This document shows positions 43,363 through 55,301 of a stretch of DNA of 64,000 nt, piece by piece (position 1 is the first letter of the stretch; each line of letters starts with the position of its first letter). Where the stretch lies: the NCBI RefSeq assembly GCF_025370935.1, contig NC_133491.1:12034248-12098247 (forward strand), read 5' to 3'. The notes beneath the pieces are model-generated. The model did no database searches. It was not told where the DNA came from and was given only the letters and a program-made list of their open reading frames with translations. A program made the translations under genes and the position numbers. The DNA is from Choristoneura fumiferana. Taxonomy: Eukaryota > Arthropoda > Insecta > Lepidoptera > Tortricidae.

Positions 43363-44530
43363 AGGTCTTCATACGTTTAACATTATTAAAAAACAACTAA
43401 CAGCGGTACTGGCACGCAATATTTTTAAATACAATCATTCTAATGAAAAAAATCATTTTTGTAATGAACGATCTATCTGCAAAGTCCACATTTGCAATGA
43501 ACCTAGCATAAATAATGTGGAAAATAGTCGTAAAAATGCTGTAAGTGTCGTGTCAGATGTCATGTATGATATTATAATAAGTGGTCCCGTCGGGGGCAAG
43601 GTTGGCCGTGACACATTCCAAACAGTCGACGTGCAAAACTGTATTAAATTTACATAAATATACATATATTATGTTATTAGTTGGTTGTAAATTAATTTTA
43701 GGCATGGTACGAAAATGATCAAAGCTAAACGTCCTGAGTTGACTGGTTATTAATTTGCGAAATTTATTGGATGGTTTAGAAAGCATAAGTTATTTGAATA
43801 TTTCGTGTAGCTACTACGAAACTTGTGAATGACCAGTGCCAGTGCACCAGTGAATGTAGAGAATGTAATTAAAATACGAGAATAATGTAGAAAAGAAAAA
43901 ATACTTAGGATTATTCACGCTTGCTGCCTATGTGTGTAAAAATATCACATGAGATATTTATTTCATTGTTCATAGAAAAAGTACGTGTTTACTTTTTCAA
44001 ACTAGTGACCTCGAAATTAAGTTTCTTCCAAGGATGGATGTTAAGTTCACTTACCTATGTACATACAGAAGTATAAGTAGTTAAAAATACTTTGTGAGTA
44101 AAAGTTATTTCTGTAGTCCCTGCTCGCACCCACCCTTTTTTTGCATCCCTTTTGTTAGATACACCGTTTTAGACTTAAACGTGGTGCTTGTGCAATGTCT
44201 TCTACGTTGTTTTCTAATAGCCTTGTTCAGCAAGGTAATTAGGAATGGTTACAGGCAGATCCGCCAATGCAACTTGAGATGAATGATTATGACTGACTAG
44301 AGTCGTTACTTTCTGCTGTAATGTGCTTTTAAGCGGCTACCATTAAGACACTTTAAAGTTAATTGCGTCTTCTTTGTTTTTAGCAAAAATAATGTATTTT
44401 TTTTATTCTGGTGTTTTAACTGCTATAGACTGTTTTTAAATTATAATAATAAAGTTAGGAATGTTGTACCCTATGTTGTAACTTGTGATGTGGAATGGAA
44501 GCTTGTTGTGGAAACGTATATACGTCTGTT
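43363..44530. other. Unassigned AT-rich region
   Basis: The ORF at 43322-43657 (111 codons, +) begins inside the MITE, shows no domain and overlaps minus-strand ORFs, so I leave it uncalled. Confidence 0.35.
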
Positions 44531-44531
44531 T

Positions 44532-44785
44532 CCGGTAGCCAGGTTTTTTTAAGGGAGGTTATAGTAACGTATTTCTGTAACTTAACCATGACATTAATTT
44601 AATTAATATACTACAATTCAGACTTTGGTAACTTTTCTAACAAAATTATAATTGCCAGCAAAATATACAACAAAGTAAATTGACAAGTAATAATCAAAGT
44701 ATCTGTCGGCTGTCATTTACATACTTAGTTAACAAAGTCTGAATTTAAGTATATTAATCTCCCTTAAAGAAAGCCTGGCTGCCGG
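44532..44785. mobile_element. Fold-back MITE with one-sided 40-bp insertion
   Basis: Left ccggtagccagg...aagggaggt and 'taatatactacaattcagac' pair with right 'gtctgaatttaagtatatta' and 'cccttaaagaaagcctggct...gccgg'. The left arm has about 40 extra bases between its two blocks (44563-44602). Confidence 0.75.
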
Positions 44786-45955
44786 TAGCACACTATATAA
44801 TGATCACCTGACGAAAATTGTACCTATCTATTTTCGTTTAATTAAAAAATTCGTAGCCATTCAATTATAACGTTTTAAACTTTCGTGATTTTTACTCATA
44901 GTCAAAATACCACTAACGGTCATATAATTAGTAAGTCGTCTAAAAAAAACTCTGATTAATTGCAGACCTACAAATTAACATGCCGCAGTTTCGCTTCCCA
45001 GTACAAAACCTATTGTAACTCCATTCCCAGAGCTTATGCCGCAAGTTTAATTAAAGCTCTGTGCAATAAAGGCGTATGTCGACATACGATACAGCAGATG
45101 CGCGTTATCAGCACCGCCCGCATTCCGAGCTTGATTGATAACTATGCTTATGTAACAGTTACGTATATAGAACGGTTAATTAATGCAAGATGCAGCTGAG
45201 ATGCATTTTGATGAATACTTACTTTTTTTTGCTAAGCTTTACTATCTAACTGAGGCCTAATTTGAGCTTGTTAATTATTAAACGTGCTAATGTGAAAAAT
45301 AAAAAAATAAAATCGTCAAAATTAAGTTTAACTACGATAGGGTTGCCTTTAAAAGGCAAGTTTACCGTTATTACAAGCTTTGGGTCAAATCTCGTAAGTC
45401 CATTTTGACCCACTTTCAGTGGTCGGATTGACTTGAAATTTGGTATACTTATATGAGTTGAATGACAATGCAATTACAGTCAACAAAAAGCACAATAAGT
45501 AAAATATGATTGAATTAAAAATATTTGTAAGATAAACTTCTTTGAGGGCCAGAAATGCACCAGCATTCACAATGGTGCTGGTGTGTTGCTGGTGTCCATG
45601 GACGGTGATGATCACGTACCAATAGTTAAACTGCATGCCCTTTGTTGACTTTAGTATTGAAAAAAAAATATTTTGGTTCATTTGAAATGCTGAATATAGT
45701 TTTAAAAATATATTATTATTTTATAGTCTGTACCTATGTGTCTATATTTTTTGTGAAATAGAGATTTTGACATAGTGACTTGCATAGTTATGTTTGTTTG
45801 CAATGAACACAACGCTCAAACGCATTGAATTAGTTTTATTCAATTGTCAATTGTATGATTTGTATCGTCACTATATGTTTGTATTGACTACTATGAAAAA
45901 GTGGTGATACGATTTTGCCTCATTTATTTCTTCGTTTGAAATATGTTTTTTACAA
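44786..45955. other. Unassigned; small hairpin near 45557-45595
   Basis: 'gcaccagcattcacaatggtgc' then 'tggtgtgttgctggtg' can form short hairpins. The ORFs at 44960-45199 (+) and 45385-45681 (-) show no recognised family. Confidence 0.35.
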
Positions 45956-45956
45956 A

Positions 45957-46590
45957 AAAAAACCAGTCAAGAGCGTGTCGGACACGCCCAAGATAGGGTT
46001 CCGTAGCCATTACGAAAAAATGAAGTAAATTTTTCTAAGGATTTCGTATTGTGTACGGAATCTTCCAAGTTTAGATATATTTTATACCTTAAGGCTGCTA
46101 TTTACGAGTACCTACTCTTAAACTACTAATAATTCTCAAGCAATCTTAGCCGCTACAATTTTCTTTGTAAATTTGATATACTTTAATTACTACCATCCTG
46201 TTTTTTTCCAATTTTTTCCACCCAACAGTTAAGATTTTAGAGGGGGCTCGATTTTAATAAAAAAAAATCACTTTAAAGTTGAATATTTCGCAAACAGATC
46301 ACTGAATCGAAAAAATCATGTTGACAACCCCGCAATGGTTTTAAAAGACCTTTTTAACGATACCTACCCCGCACTAGGGGGGTAAGTCTTTACGTCTCTG
46401 GGAGGTAAGTACCTACACTTAAATTTTTTATTTTTTATTATTTTTATTTTCGACGTGACTGATATTATATTCATGCAAAATTACAGTTTTCTAGTACAAA
46501 CGGTCTCTGAGCTTAGCCACGGACAGACTGACAGACGGACAGATATTGCCAAACTATAAGGGTTCCTAGTTGACAACGGAACCCTAAAAA
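45957..46590 (-). repeat. GGTTCCGTA-type interspersed repeat, long minus copy
   Basis: The right end (minus-strand start) is tttttagggttccgttgtc with 'ggaacccttatagtttggc' and a (GTCT/GTCC) tract. The left end carries 'gtgtccgacacgctcttgac' near the terminus. About 634 bp, longest of the family here. Confidence 0.65.
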
Positions 46591-47870
46591 TTAGATGATT
46601 TTTCACATTTTGTCAAACCACAACACCAACTTACTTCGATGTAAATACAAACATACATGTGGCTAAGGCCAGAGGTTAAACAAACTAGCCAAAAACGACC
46701 GTTTCACAGAAATATGGACTGGCGTTCGTGCAAACCACGTTTGTACAGAATGAAGTAGTGTCCCACATTTGACTAGGAACTTTGTGGCCATGTAGGGCTA
46801 TGGAAGGGCCCATAACTTGCCAACACAGTGCTAAAACGCAGTAACTTTAATATTGAGGTTACACCAAACCGAGACTTATAGCATTACGTTTAAGATATAG
46901 AGTTAATAATGTCATAAGTGTGAGTTACGACATTTTTGTGGTAAAGTAACGAACTGTCTCCACGTTTATGGCATAAGGATTGTTTACTTCGGCGTTTTGA
47001 GGCCGGGAGGTGAATCACGTATTGTGCCCATTGATCTCTTAGATGCCATCTAAAATAGAACTTTATAGTTACGTGTGTAAGGCGTTTTTGTGATGAGTGC
47101 AGTTACAATAGTTTTCAGACCGGCCGAAACAATTGAACGCTTAACAAGACTATTATTTTAATTTTTTACGCCGTTGACTTACACATTTTTGACAAAGTCT
47201 GTTATTAGTTTTTTTTTATATGATGATGAAAAATTTAACTTGTTTAACACTTTTCAACGATCAACGGCTAAATTCATTCGTCTTTTAAATAAAATCAATT
47301 TATTTTAGAATAAGTTTCATTGTTTGCTTGTTTCTTTCTGTTTTGTGTAAGTTTGTTTGTTTGTGTGTCTTTCGCATTTGTAAAAATAGGTACTAAATTA
47401 ATCTATGTTGATTTCCAAATAAAACATACGGGTCGTTTTAATAACCTCTTTATTTAAGTCGGTCAAAAAGAGACAGCACCACGTGACGTGTCATTCAAAT
47501 TATCGCCAAATTGTGTAAGAGTAATTAAACGTATTTTAATACGCATTGTTACCCAATGAAAGTTTCACTTTTACAGAAGGTTCTTTTACGACACCGCTAG
47601 CATACACAAAACTAATCTAACCAGGAAGCAGCCCGCATAAAGAACCTAATTAGTGAAAATGTGTAATTTTCATTTAAATGAGAACGTTATCTAATAAAAG
47701 GTTGATGACCTTAAACAGTTGAAAGATAAAGTATGCGTAACAAACAGTGCGTTTCTGAAGCAATTAATTTATCTTTTTAAAGCGTGGCTATTTTTATAAT
47801 TAAAATTATTTAATAATAGCGTATGTATGTACATTAAAAACGTTCTTGTTCGGAATGTGCCTCGTTCCGT
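46591..47870. other. AT-rich, nothing recognised
   Basis: No defensible gene or repeat copy. Confidence 0.35.
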
Positions 47871-47879
47871 GGGTCAAAG

Positions 47880-48044
47880 TATATAAAGAAAGTTCGGCTT
47901 TTCCGCACTTACCATGCCATCTCAAATATCCAAAACTTGTGTGCAAACTAAAGTGGTGAATAGTGAGACTAAAGAGGCATAATCTTTACGATTTTGATTA
48001 CCAGTCAGATACACCTTTGGCCTCATTTCTGCACTTTTCTTCAG
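47880..48044 (+). promoter_or_regulatory. Candidate TATA promoter and short first exon
   Basis: tatataaag at 47880-47888 is a strong TATA box. A start about 25-30 bp downstream would be near 47908-47913. The following 130 bp ends at ttcttcag|gtgagt (48044/48045), an ideal donor. A 23-codon ORF (MPSQISKTCVQTKVVNSETK..., starting 47914) lies inside; it may be noncoding leader. Tissue-specific insect genes often have this layout. No downstream exon identified. Confidence 0.4.
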
Positions 48045-48115
48045 GTGAGTTAGGGGTCAAACACAAGTAATTTTAAGTAAAAAAATAGTTTCGCAAAAAT
48101 AAGAAAATATTTCAC

Positions 48116-48332
48116 ATTAGCTTTTGCCCATGGCTTCGCCCGCGTGGAATTAGGTTATCGCGCGCTGTTCCCTCGGGAACTGTGCATTTTCCGGGATAAA
48201 AAGTAGCCTATGCCACTCTCTGGCCTACAGACTATCTCTATGCCAAAAATTACGTCGACCCGTCCGCTTCTACGTGAAAGACGGACAAACATACAAACAC
48301 ATACACTTTTGCATTTATAATATTAGTAAGGA
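48116..48332 (-). mobile_element. Helitron-like element, complete
   Basis: The minus strand starts TCCTTACTAATATTATAAAT and ends ...cgcgggcgaagccatgggcaaaagCTAAT. 217 bp; the best-defined single minus copy. Confidence 0.7.
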
Positions 48333-48374
48333 TTACAAAACGCTGTGAAAACGACACGCAACAGTTTTAAAATG

Positions 48375-48546
48375 CATCATCATATCAGCCGTAGGACGTC
48401 CACTGTTGGACATTGGCCTCCTCTATAGACCTCTAGTTGCGTCGGTTGGAAACGGCCTGCTTCCACCGTGAACCTGCGGCTTTAGCCAGGTCATCCGTCC
48501 ATCTCTATCGTGGACGTCCTACGCTGCCGGTGGCTTGCCGATCCGC
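48375..48546 (-). mobile_element. RTE-type LINE 3' end
   Basis: (ATC)n then 'atatcagccgtaggacgtcc' and on to 'ggcttgccgatccgcg'. The minus frame gives the conserved RTE C-terminus with damage. Confidence 0.75.
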
Positions 48547-49054
48547 GATAAAACTGCAGTCAAAAAATTCAGCAAAATAAAAAAAACAGCTGCCCATTGC
48601 AGTACTTGAAATTTTAATACAGCCCGATGACGGCCAGATTATGTAGCGACACTAATTGGGTAGTATTTGCCCCTCAAGCACGGAATCTCTAACGAACAAA
48701 TTAACACCATCATTAATTGGTCGTCTCTGTGTGCCACGGTTACCGTTGTTAACGACACAAACACCCGAAGCAAACTAATGCATTCAGGGATTCAATTAAT
48801 ATTTCAACAACCGTGCCTTGTCTCCGTTTGTGAAGGTTTGCAGTAATTTAAATTTCTAATCGGGACAGACAAATCAAGAGCCATTGTGATTCAACTTTCA
48901 TAACCATGGAACGCCTTTAGCCTAGGAATGGGCTATGGAATGCTAATAGTGCGATTCTAGTGATGCGGAGGCGTACAGAATAGATTAATTACATTTATTG
49001 AAATCAAAATCTCGCTCCCCTAAATTTTTAATAGTAGGTATAGCTATATTCAAA

Positions 49055-49270
49055 TCAAATCATTTATTCAGTAAATAGGCCGCAATGGGCACTTTTACAC
49101 GTCATTTTTTAAACTACCAGCGCTTTCGGAAAGACCATCATTGCCAAGAAGAATGCTCCGCAAGAAACTTGGCAGAAAGTCATTTTTTCAACATAAAATA
49201 ATTACAAATGAAATACTTAAAAACTACAGTATACAATTAAATAAAAAAAAATACAAAAACAAATAATAAT
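49055..49270 (-). mobile_element. LINE 3' UTR remnant
   Basis: Minus-strand tail 'gaataaatgatttgatttga' and 'cttcttggcaatgatggtct', shared with 27780-28190. Confidence 0.55.
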
Positions 49271-49282
49271 AATAATAGAGAG

Positions 49283-49552
49283 GGCTTGCTCGAGGTTCCT
49301 CTTTGGCATCGAATCAGAAATGAGGAGATACGTAGAAGAGCAAGATGAACTCGTTGGAGTGGCAATGGGCAGGCCATACAGCACGGAGATCAGATGGCCG
49401 TTAGAGGCGAAAAGTTCTAGAATGGAGACCGTTGAACAAGCGCAGCATATGACGCCCACGAAAGAGATGGATCGATGTAACTGGAGGTATATCTATAGGG
49501 GAGGCCTATGTCCAACAAAAGACGCCTCACGGATTATAGGTATGATGATGAA
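49283..49552 (+). mobile_element. RTE-type LINE 3' end, diverged
   Basis: 'atcgaatcagaaatgagg', 'ggagtggcaatgggcaggcc', 'gggaggcctatgtccaac' and a short GAT tail. It has lost part of the conserved TRW...AGSRW segment. Confidence 0.75.
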
Positions 49553-49998
49553 AGAACCCTTAGAGTGTAATTCCGACAAACACTTGTCCGGTCTTACCAC
49601 ATTATGATCCACTTAATGATTTTAATTCAATTCAATAGCGTAAGCTCGTTTAACAAAATGGCGTCCGACTAATTACCGCCCGGTTTGTCCAGGACCGCAA
49701 ATTTACTTAAGTGTATTAATATTTATACGCTTAATTAAACGAATTCTTTGTCGGCGTTTAAAAAAACCTTTTCTGTTTGCGTAAGGACCAAATTAATGAT
49801 GTCACAAAGACAACACTTAAGATTTTATGAGAAGAGCTAAGACAAAAAATCCTCCTTGATATTAATATAGTATATATAATACACTGCTACAGTTCTGTAA
49901 TACTTACATTCGGACGAATTGACAGATGCCTTAATTGTAGGGTTCTAAATTTTCACAAAAAATGTTTATCGTAAAACTCAGTTAACAAACAAAACAAA

Positions 49999-50200
49999 CG
50001 GATGGCCGTTGGCGGCGAAAAGTTTTCGAATGGAGATCGCGGATCGGCAAGCGCAGCGTAGGACGTCCACCAACGAGAGACGGATGATCAGGTTAAAGCC
50101 GCGGGTTCAAGGTGGGTACATGCTGCATCCAACCGAAGCAACTAGAAGTCTAAGGGGGAGGCCTATGTCCACCAGTAGACATCCTATGGCTATGATGCTG
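49999..50200 (+). mobile_element. RTE-type LINE 3' end
   Basis: From 'ggatggccgttggcggcgaa' through 'cgtaggacgtccaccaacga' to 'ggcctatgtccaccagtaga'. The frame is shifted inside. Confidence 0.78.
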
Positions 50201-50856
50201 AACAAACAAAACGTTTTCCATCAATTTTCTTAACAACCCATTAAGACCATAATACCTCATTATTTTAATCAGCTTTAATTATAAATACCCGTTTGTGGAG
50301 TGTTTTCACACATAAGACAAAGAACGAATTTCACTATTTTATTCGTATACTTTCCCACAATTTTAGGGCTGTCACTACGAGCGTGATAAGAAAAAGAGGC
50401 GTGTAAGGATCATACGAGAGATGTGTGATTAAACCCGATATGCGAGTCGATCTATTTTGCAGACATTTTAAAGTTAGATGTTTTACATAGTTACTTTTTA
50501 TTGTAAAAAAAACCTTGATAAGGGAGAGAGAGAGGGAGAGTTAAATAAATATTGTATAATAATATTTTGTTTTGAGTGTACCTACTTCACAGAGTATAAG
50601 TGATGTTGAAGAGGTATTTGTGTAAGTCCTATGGAGACATCTTCTCTGGAATTTATGGTGAAACATAAACAGATTGACAACGTAATGGAAGATCGACATA
50701 AACTTTGTTTACGGAAGGGAATATTGTTAAGTAAAATATACAGTAGCATCTCGGAAACCCTTTCTGAGGAGAAACCCTCGGAAACACGTCCAATATCTAA
50801 AATCTCTTAAAAATTGCTACGTTTCAAAAAAGGACAAAACTGGAACTTCTTTTGAG

Positions 50857-51078
50857 TCTCTAATATTATAAATGCGAAACTTTGTAAGTCTGTTTATTTG
50901 TTTGTTTGTTACCTTATCGCTGACATCTAAACGACTGAACCGATTTAGATGCAATTTGGTACACCGATAGTTTGAGTCCCGGGGAAGGACATAGGATAGT
51001 TTTTATCCCGGAAAATTGCATGGTTCCCGCTGGAGAGTAATAAATGAATTCTACGCGGACGGAGTCGTGGGCAACAAG
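50857..51078 (+). mobile_element. Helitron-like element, 3' end cut by a retroposon
   Basis: Starts tctctaatattataaatgcg and reaches 'ctacgcggacggagtcgtgg', then loses the CTAGT end where the A-tailed retroposon (minus) begins. Confidence 0.65.
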
Positions 51079-51092
51079 ATTGGCAAAAGATT

Positions 51093-51370
51093 TTTTTTTA
51101 TTCGACTGAATGGCAAACTAGCAAGTGAGTCTCCTGATGGTAAAAGATCACCACCGCCCATAGACACCTGCAACACCAGGGGGATTGCAGATGCGTTGCC
51201 AACCTAGAGGCCTAAGATGGGATACCTCAAGTGCCAGTAATTTCACCGGCTGTCTTACTCTCCACGCCCAAACACAACAGTGCAAGCGCTGCTGCTTCAC
51301 GGAAGGATTAGCGAGCAAGAGGAGGTAGCAATCCGGGCGGACCTTGCACAAGGTTCTACCACCTGAAACG
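51093..51370 (-). repeat. A-tailed retroposon (LINE 3' end or SINE), full-size copy
   Basis: Minus orientation; the tail is the T run at 51093-51103. 'gcaacaccagggggattgc', 'gcctaagatgggatacctca' and 'cgggcggaccttgcacaagg'. Matches 23957-24244 nearly end to end. Confidence 0.72.
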
Positions 51371-51550
51371 TAGCTTAGAAGCAAAAATGGACAAGTTTTA
51401 GTATGCTAAAACACGTTGCTCATCTTTTTATTTGAATGAAACAAAATAAGGTCCTACCACCTGCATGTAAAAAACTTTTATTATGGAATTGAGTTATTTA
51501 AGATTGGTTCTTACTCATAGTTGTTAATAAATTAATTGAAACAAACTCTT

Positions 51551-51620
51551 AAGGGGGAGCCCTTTGTTCAGCAGTGGACGTCTTCCGGCTGATGATGATG
51601 ATGATGGTGATGATATTGAT
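51551..51620 (+). mobile_element. RTE-type LINE tail
   Basis: 'aagggggagccctttgttca', 'cagtggacgtcttccggc' and (GAT)n. Confidence 0.7.
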
Positions 51621-51767
51621 GATGAAACTCTTAACTTTAGTTCTAAACTAAAACTAGGGTAGATACATTTGTAAGCCGTATACTGCCCATCATTTTTTAC
51701 AATGTTTATCAGTTAAATAAACAAAGTATGTGTGACAAATTTATGAATGAATATCTTTTTATTAGAC

Positions 51768-51850
51768 AGCGGTAGAAGCCTAATGATTTAACCTACGGCC
51801 TCTCAAGCAGAGGATCGTGGATTCAAATCCAGGCTTGCACCTCTGAGTTC
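51768..51850 (+). repeat. tRNA-headed SINE, second family (head only)
   Basis: 'acctacggcctctcaagcag', 'gaggatcgtggattcaaatc' (B box) and 'cttgcacctctgagtt'. Confidence 0.7.
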
Positions 51851-52136
51851 CCGCGGGATATATACTACACGACACAAAAATCAAAAACAAAAATCATCTC
51901 AGTACATTATTACATATTATACCTATACATGTAATACGAGTATGTTACATAAGCAACATAATATTTTTATTTTACGACTCTATTGCTCACAGCGCTGGGT
52001 GCTTGACCTTATTTAAACAATTTTATTACTATAATGTATAAAACTGATGCATAGCGGTGTTGCAATAGTTATTTGGATTATATCTTGTTGTTGCGATTGT
52101 TTCTTATAAAAATAACGAAAACCTTGTAACTCCATG

Positions 52137-52345
52137 GCGACAGGCCTCCTCTCAGATTGAGATAGTTTGGGTCACATAACATTGAATTGCTTGCAGCTTT
52201 GTGCTGGTTTCCTCACGATGTCTTCCTTCACCGTAAAGCTTGTGGTGAATTTAAAATGTAGATTTGCACATGAGTCTCAGAAAACTGAACCCAGATTAAA
52301 ACCCACGATCCTCTGCTTAAGAGGCCGTAGGTCAAACCAGTAGTA
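52137..52345 (-). repeat. tRNA-headed SINE, second family, near full length
   Basis: The minus strand starts with 'ggtttgacctacggcctctt', includes 'gaggatcgtgggttttaatc' and 'acatcgtgaggaaacc', and ends in 'tgagaggaggcctgtcgcc'. Confidence 0.7.
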
Positions 52346-52535
52346 GTCTGTGAGCGATAATTGGTTAATTTTTGTGTTTACCCACCTGCGGTGAAACCTA
52401 AAAGGAGGCTTATTTATTTTATATTAGACACAGAAGTGTAAAATGTTTTTCATCACACTTGCTCGTAAACAGTGTCGTAACATGCAGGCTACCTTGCTTG
52501 CAACCCCCCAAATAAAACCCTCGACCTTAATGTGC

Positions 52536-52631
52536 TTGTCATGAAACCCGTGGTCGGTAAATGAGTCATTGCGCGTACAAATTTTCTTGTCATGAAGCCC
52601 AAGGTCGGTAAATGAGTCAGTGCCCGTACTG
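52536..52631 (+). repeat. 53-bp direct repeat, two copies
   Basis: 'cttgtcatgaa(a/g)ccc' followed by 'ggtcggtaaatgagtca' occurs at 52536 and 52589. It ends exactly at the candidate exon acceptor (cag, 52620). Confidence 0.75.
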
Positions 52632-52718
52632 ATGCGGCAGCGCGCGCTGCTGCAGGCCCACACGAACACGCGCGTCAGGCGCATGCTGCGGGAGGGGGAG
52701 AGAGGAGCGCAGCCTAAG
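52621..52718 (+). CDS. Candidate internal exon with strong GC3 bias
   Basis: 98 bases between cag (52618-52620) and aag|gtatcg (52718/52719): two bases completing a split codon, then 32 codons reading PVLMRQRALLQAHTNTRVRR then MLREGERGAQPK. Nearly every codon ends in G or C (ctg atg cgg cag cgc gcg ctg ctg cag gcc cac), in a region otherwise AT-rich. The sequence is arginine-rich and helix-prone, product unknown. Its phase (needs one base from upstream) fits the first exon at 36979. The acceptor has a poor pyrimidine tract, a real weakness. Confidence 0.42.
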
Positions 52719-52794
52719 GTATCGCCAATATTTGGAAGAATTATATTTTTTCTTTTACAAATATAAAATTTTACTCGCAAAATTTAATGAAAAA

Positions 52795-52894
52795 CGGGCG
52801 GTACTAGAATTACGAACATCGACTCATTAAAGCCCTCAATCTTCGACTTCGGGCTTCTAATAGACTCTCGTTCGTAATTCCTTATTTACCGCCC
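52795..52894. mobile_element. Fold-back MITE
   Basis: 'cgggcggtactagaattacgaac' and 'gttcgtaattccttatttaccgccc' are inverted arms. 'agccc...gggct' pairs internally. 100 bp. Confidence 0.75.
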
Positions 52895-53014
52895 TTAAGA
52901 CGCAATGTACTATTAAAAAATCTTGGTACCTAATTGGATTCTTTCCATATGATTTGCACGATTCATCAGGATTAAAAAAGTTGCTATTATTTTCATGTAT
53001 ATAGGTATTATACC

Positions 53015-53190
53015 TACTAAGAAAATACAAACTGAGACATGGATGCACAGAAAAATCAGAAAAAGAGACCAGCACTGGGAATCTAACCCAGGTCCTCAGC
53101 ATCCCGTGCTACGTGCTATAACCCCTACACAACTGCTGGACAGGAATCTAGACACGAATTTTTCCTATGCATACATATCTCAGGTTGCTT
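53015..53190 (-). repeat. tRNA-headed SINE, first family, diverged
   Basis: Head at 53141 down to 53067. B box ggttagattcc with one change from the 39.7 kb copy. The acceptor stem is imperfect (gtccagc/gctggtc). Confidence 0.7.
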
Positions 53191-53331
53191 ATTTCTACTA
53201 TGCTACTTAAGCAGCAGCACTAGCGACATCTATGTTGCGTCGACAGACGTCACATTCTTTCGGAACTAACCGCTCACCCAGACAAGATGAGATGTCGCTA
53301 CTAAACAATCAAATTATTATTGATTTTTTGG

Positions 53332-53455
53332 AGTCATTTTGTATTTTTTATTTCAACTCCAAATTTGTTACTTTTACGGGTAACCCGTGAAACCATATCG
53401 TAAAAGTAACAAATTTTGAGTTGAAATAAAAAATACAAAAAGACTCCAAAAAATC
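53332..53455. repeat. Near-perfect inverted repeat made of the SINE 3' region
   Basis: 'gattttttggagtc...gttacttttacg' (53332-53380) faces 'cgtaaaagtaac...gactccaaaaaatc' (53399-53455). The same sequence is the 3' part of the tRNA-headed SINE at 39540-39597 and 25740-25795, here without the tRNA head. Confidence 0.8.
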
Positions 53456-55300
53456 TATCATAACCTACTAGGAAATTATCGTACTTTTTTGAGCTGGCAA
53501 TGGCAACCCTACTGTCCAAACACAGCGTCCATTACGAATGTTTGCCGCGTGGTCACACCGCGAAACGTCACGGACGACCCGTAATTTGATTAGTTTGAAC
53601 ACGCTAGAAAGTGAATGAGTTTAAACTTGGAAACGCCTCCGCTTTCTTGTATCTGTGGTAACTTTATTTTAACGGCCAGTTCTAAATTCAAACTTCGTAT
53701 TACCCCGTTCCGCTCACGCCTTGCTAACACTAATAGTATTTAGGTAATTAGAGAGTGAGAGGTATGGCATATGAACTTTGAATTTCGAACTTGGGAGTAG
53801 ACCTCCTACGTTGCAGACTGCATTTGCTGACAATTTCACTCGCTACATGTCAATTTCAGAGTTGCCAGCAATTGCTACAAAAGTACATAATTTTTGAAAT
53901 ATAAAAATACCACATAATATAAGTATTGAGCGATTATTTTTTTGCCCTATGAGGTGTCCCGATGCTGAACAAAAGTCTCTGCACTTTCAACCACAGGTAT
54001 CTTCCTCAAAAGTTTGCTAGTTGAAGCTGAAACGGTTTAATTCATCGTTCCGTCTCATAGAACCTAAATTGTTAACGACTTTTGTCCAGCGAACCGAATG
54101 CTTTCGGCAGACGCATGTCCCCACCAGTCCCAATTTAGTTTAGCGGTCTTCATCCCCAATTTAAGTTCTGAAGCGTACGTCAGTTTCTCCAGCAGTCCTT
54201 TAAACACATAGAATGGTACAACTCTGACTTGCTAGCAGGGCATTGAGTGAACCGCCGTTAAAACGATGGCAATTTTAAAATAATGTCGCTAGCTTAATGT
54301 ATTTTTAATGCGAAAGCAGTGAACCGAGAAACGTTAGGTTTAAACGAGGACGCATAATTATGACTATTTATGATTTAAATCTTAACTAAAATGACGTGCA
54401 ATTTTAATGCATCAAAGTGCAGTCTAGATTTCAAATTACAACATACTAAAGTTCGTGTGTAGGTAGAATACAGTTACCTATTTGCCACAGCGGAGCCTGC
54501 CTACCAGATATTTATGCACGTTTTGTTGTGTTGTGTCAGATATTGGTGCTGGTGATGGTGACTGTACACGTCTCTTCAGAAAGATTTTGTGGACAGTACA
54601 AATCAAACTGTCATTTGATAATAGCATTTAATTTTGACGTGAACACGGTAAGACGGATACATTTTGAATATTTTGTTTTTAAACTTAACTATTAATTTAT
54701 ATCTGTAAACCTTCCTCTTGAATCACTCTGTCTATTGATGGGAATCGCATTTAGATCCGTTGTGTTTTTTAAAAGATCTAAGGATACATACGTACAGACA
54801 GACGGCGGGAAGCAAATTTGTTATATACTAAAGGAAAGAAGATAAAGATTAAATGAATACTGTAGGATATGGGATGGTAAAGGATCGTTAGGTGTGGAGA
54901 AATGGAGGGGGGCTTATGTCCAAAGACGAGTGAATTAATGACTGTAGGATATACAACAGAAGTATACAGAAATGGGGTTTTGCCGTATGTTTGCAACGGT
55001 GAATGAGTGTGTCGATATTTTCTTGATGACCTTTATTTACCTTTATTTTGTCCTCAGCGATTGATTCCCTGGAATGATGAAATGACGTCATTGTCGTTGT
55101 GTATTTCCCTGGGCTAAAAGTGCATTTTTGATCGACTAGCCATATTCGTTTTCCTCCGAAATTCATCTTCGTCGTAGAATTTTTTGAGATTTTTGTAGCC
55201 AACGGCTTAACATGTGGGGGGGGGAGAGGAGGCACTTGACTGTAGAAAAAATTAGCACTCACGCTCAAGGCTTTTCAAAAACGATTTCAGCAAATCTACC
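53456..55300. other. Unassigned region
   Basis: No family-bearing ORF. The minus ORF at 54888-55268 (126 codons) has no recognised domain and low-complexity ends. Confidence 0.35.
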
Positions 55301-55301
55301 A

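Noticed and set aside
43322..43657. 111-codon plus ORF and overlapping minus ORFs
   Set aside because: Begins in the MITE, no domain, opposite-strand ORFs of similar size, AT-rich codon use.
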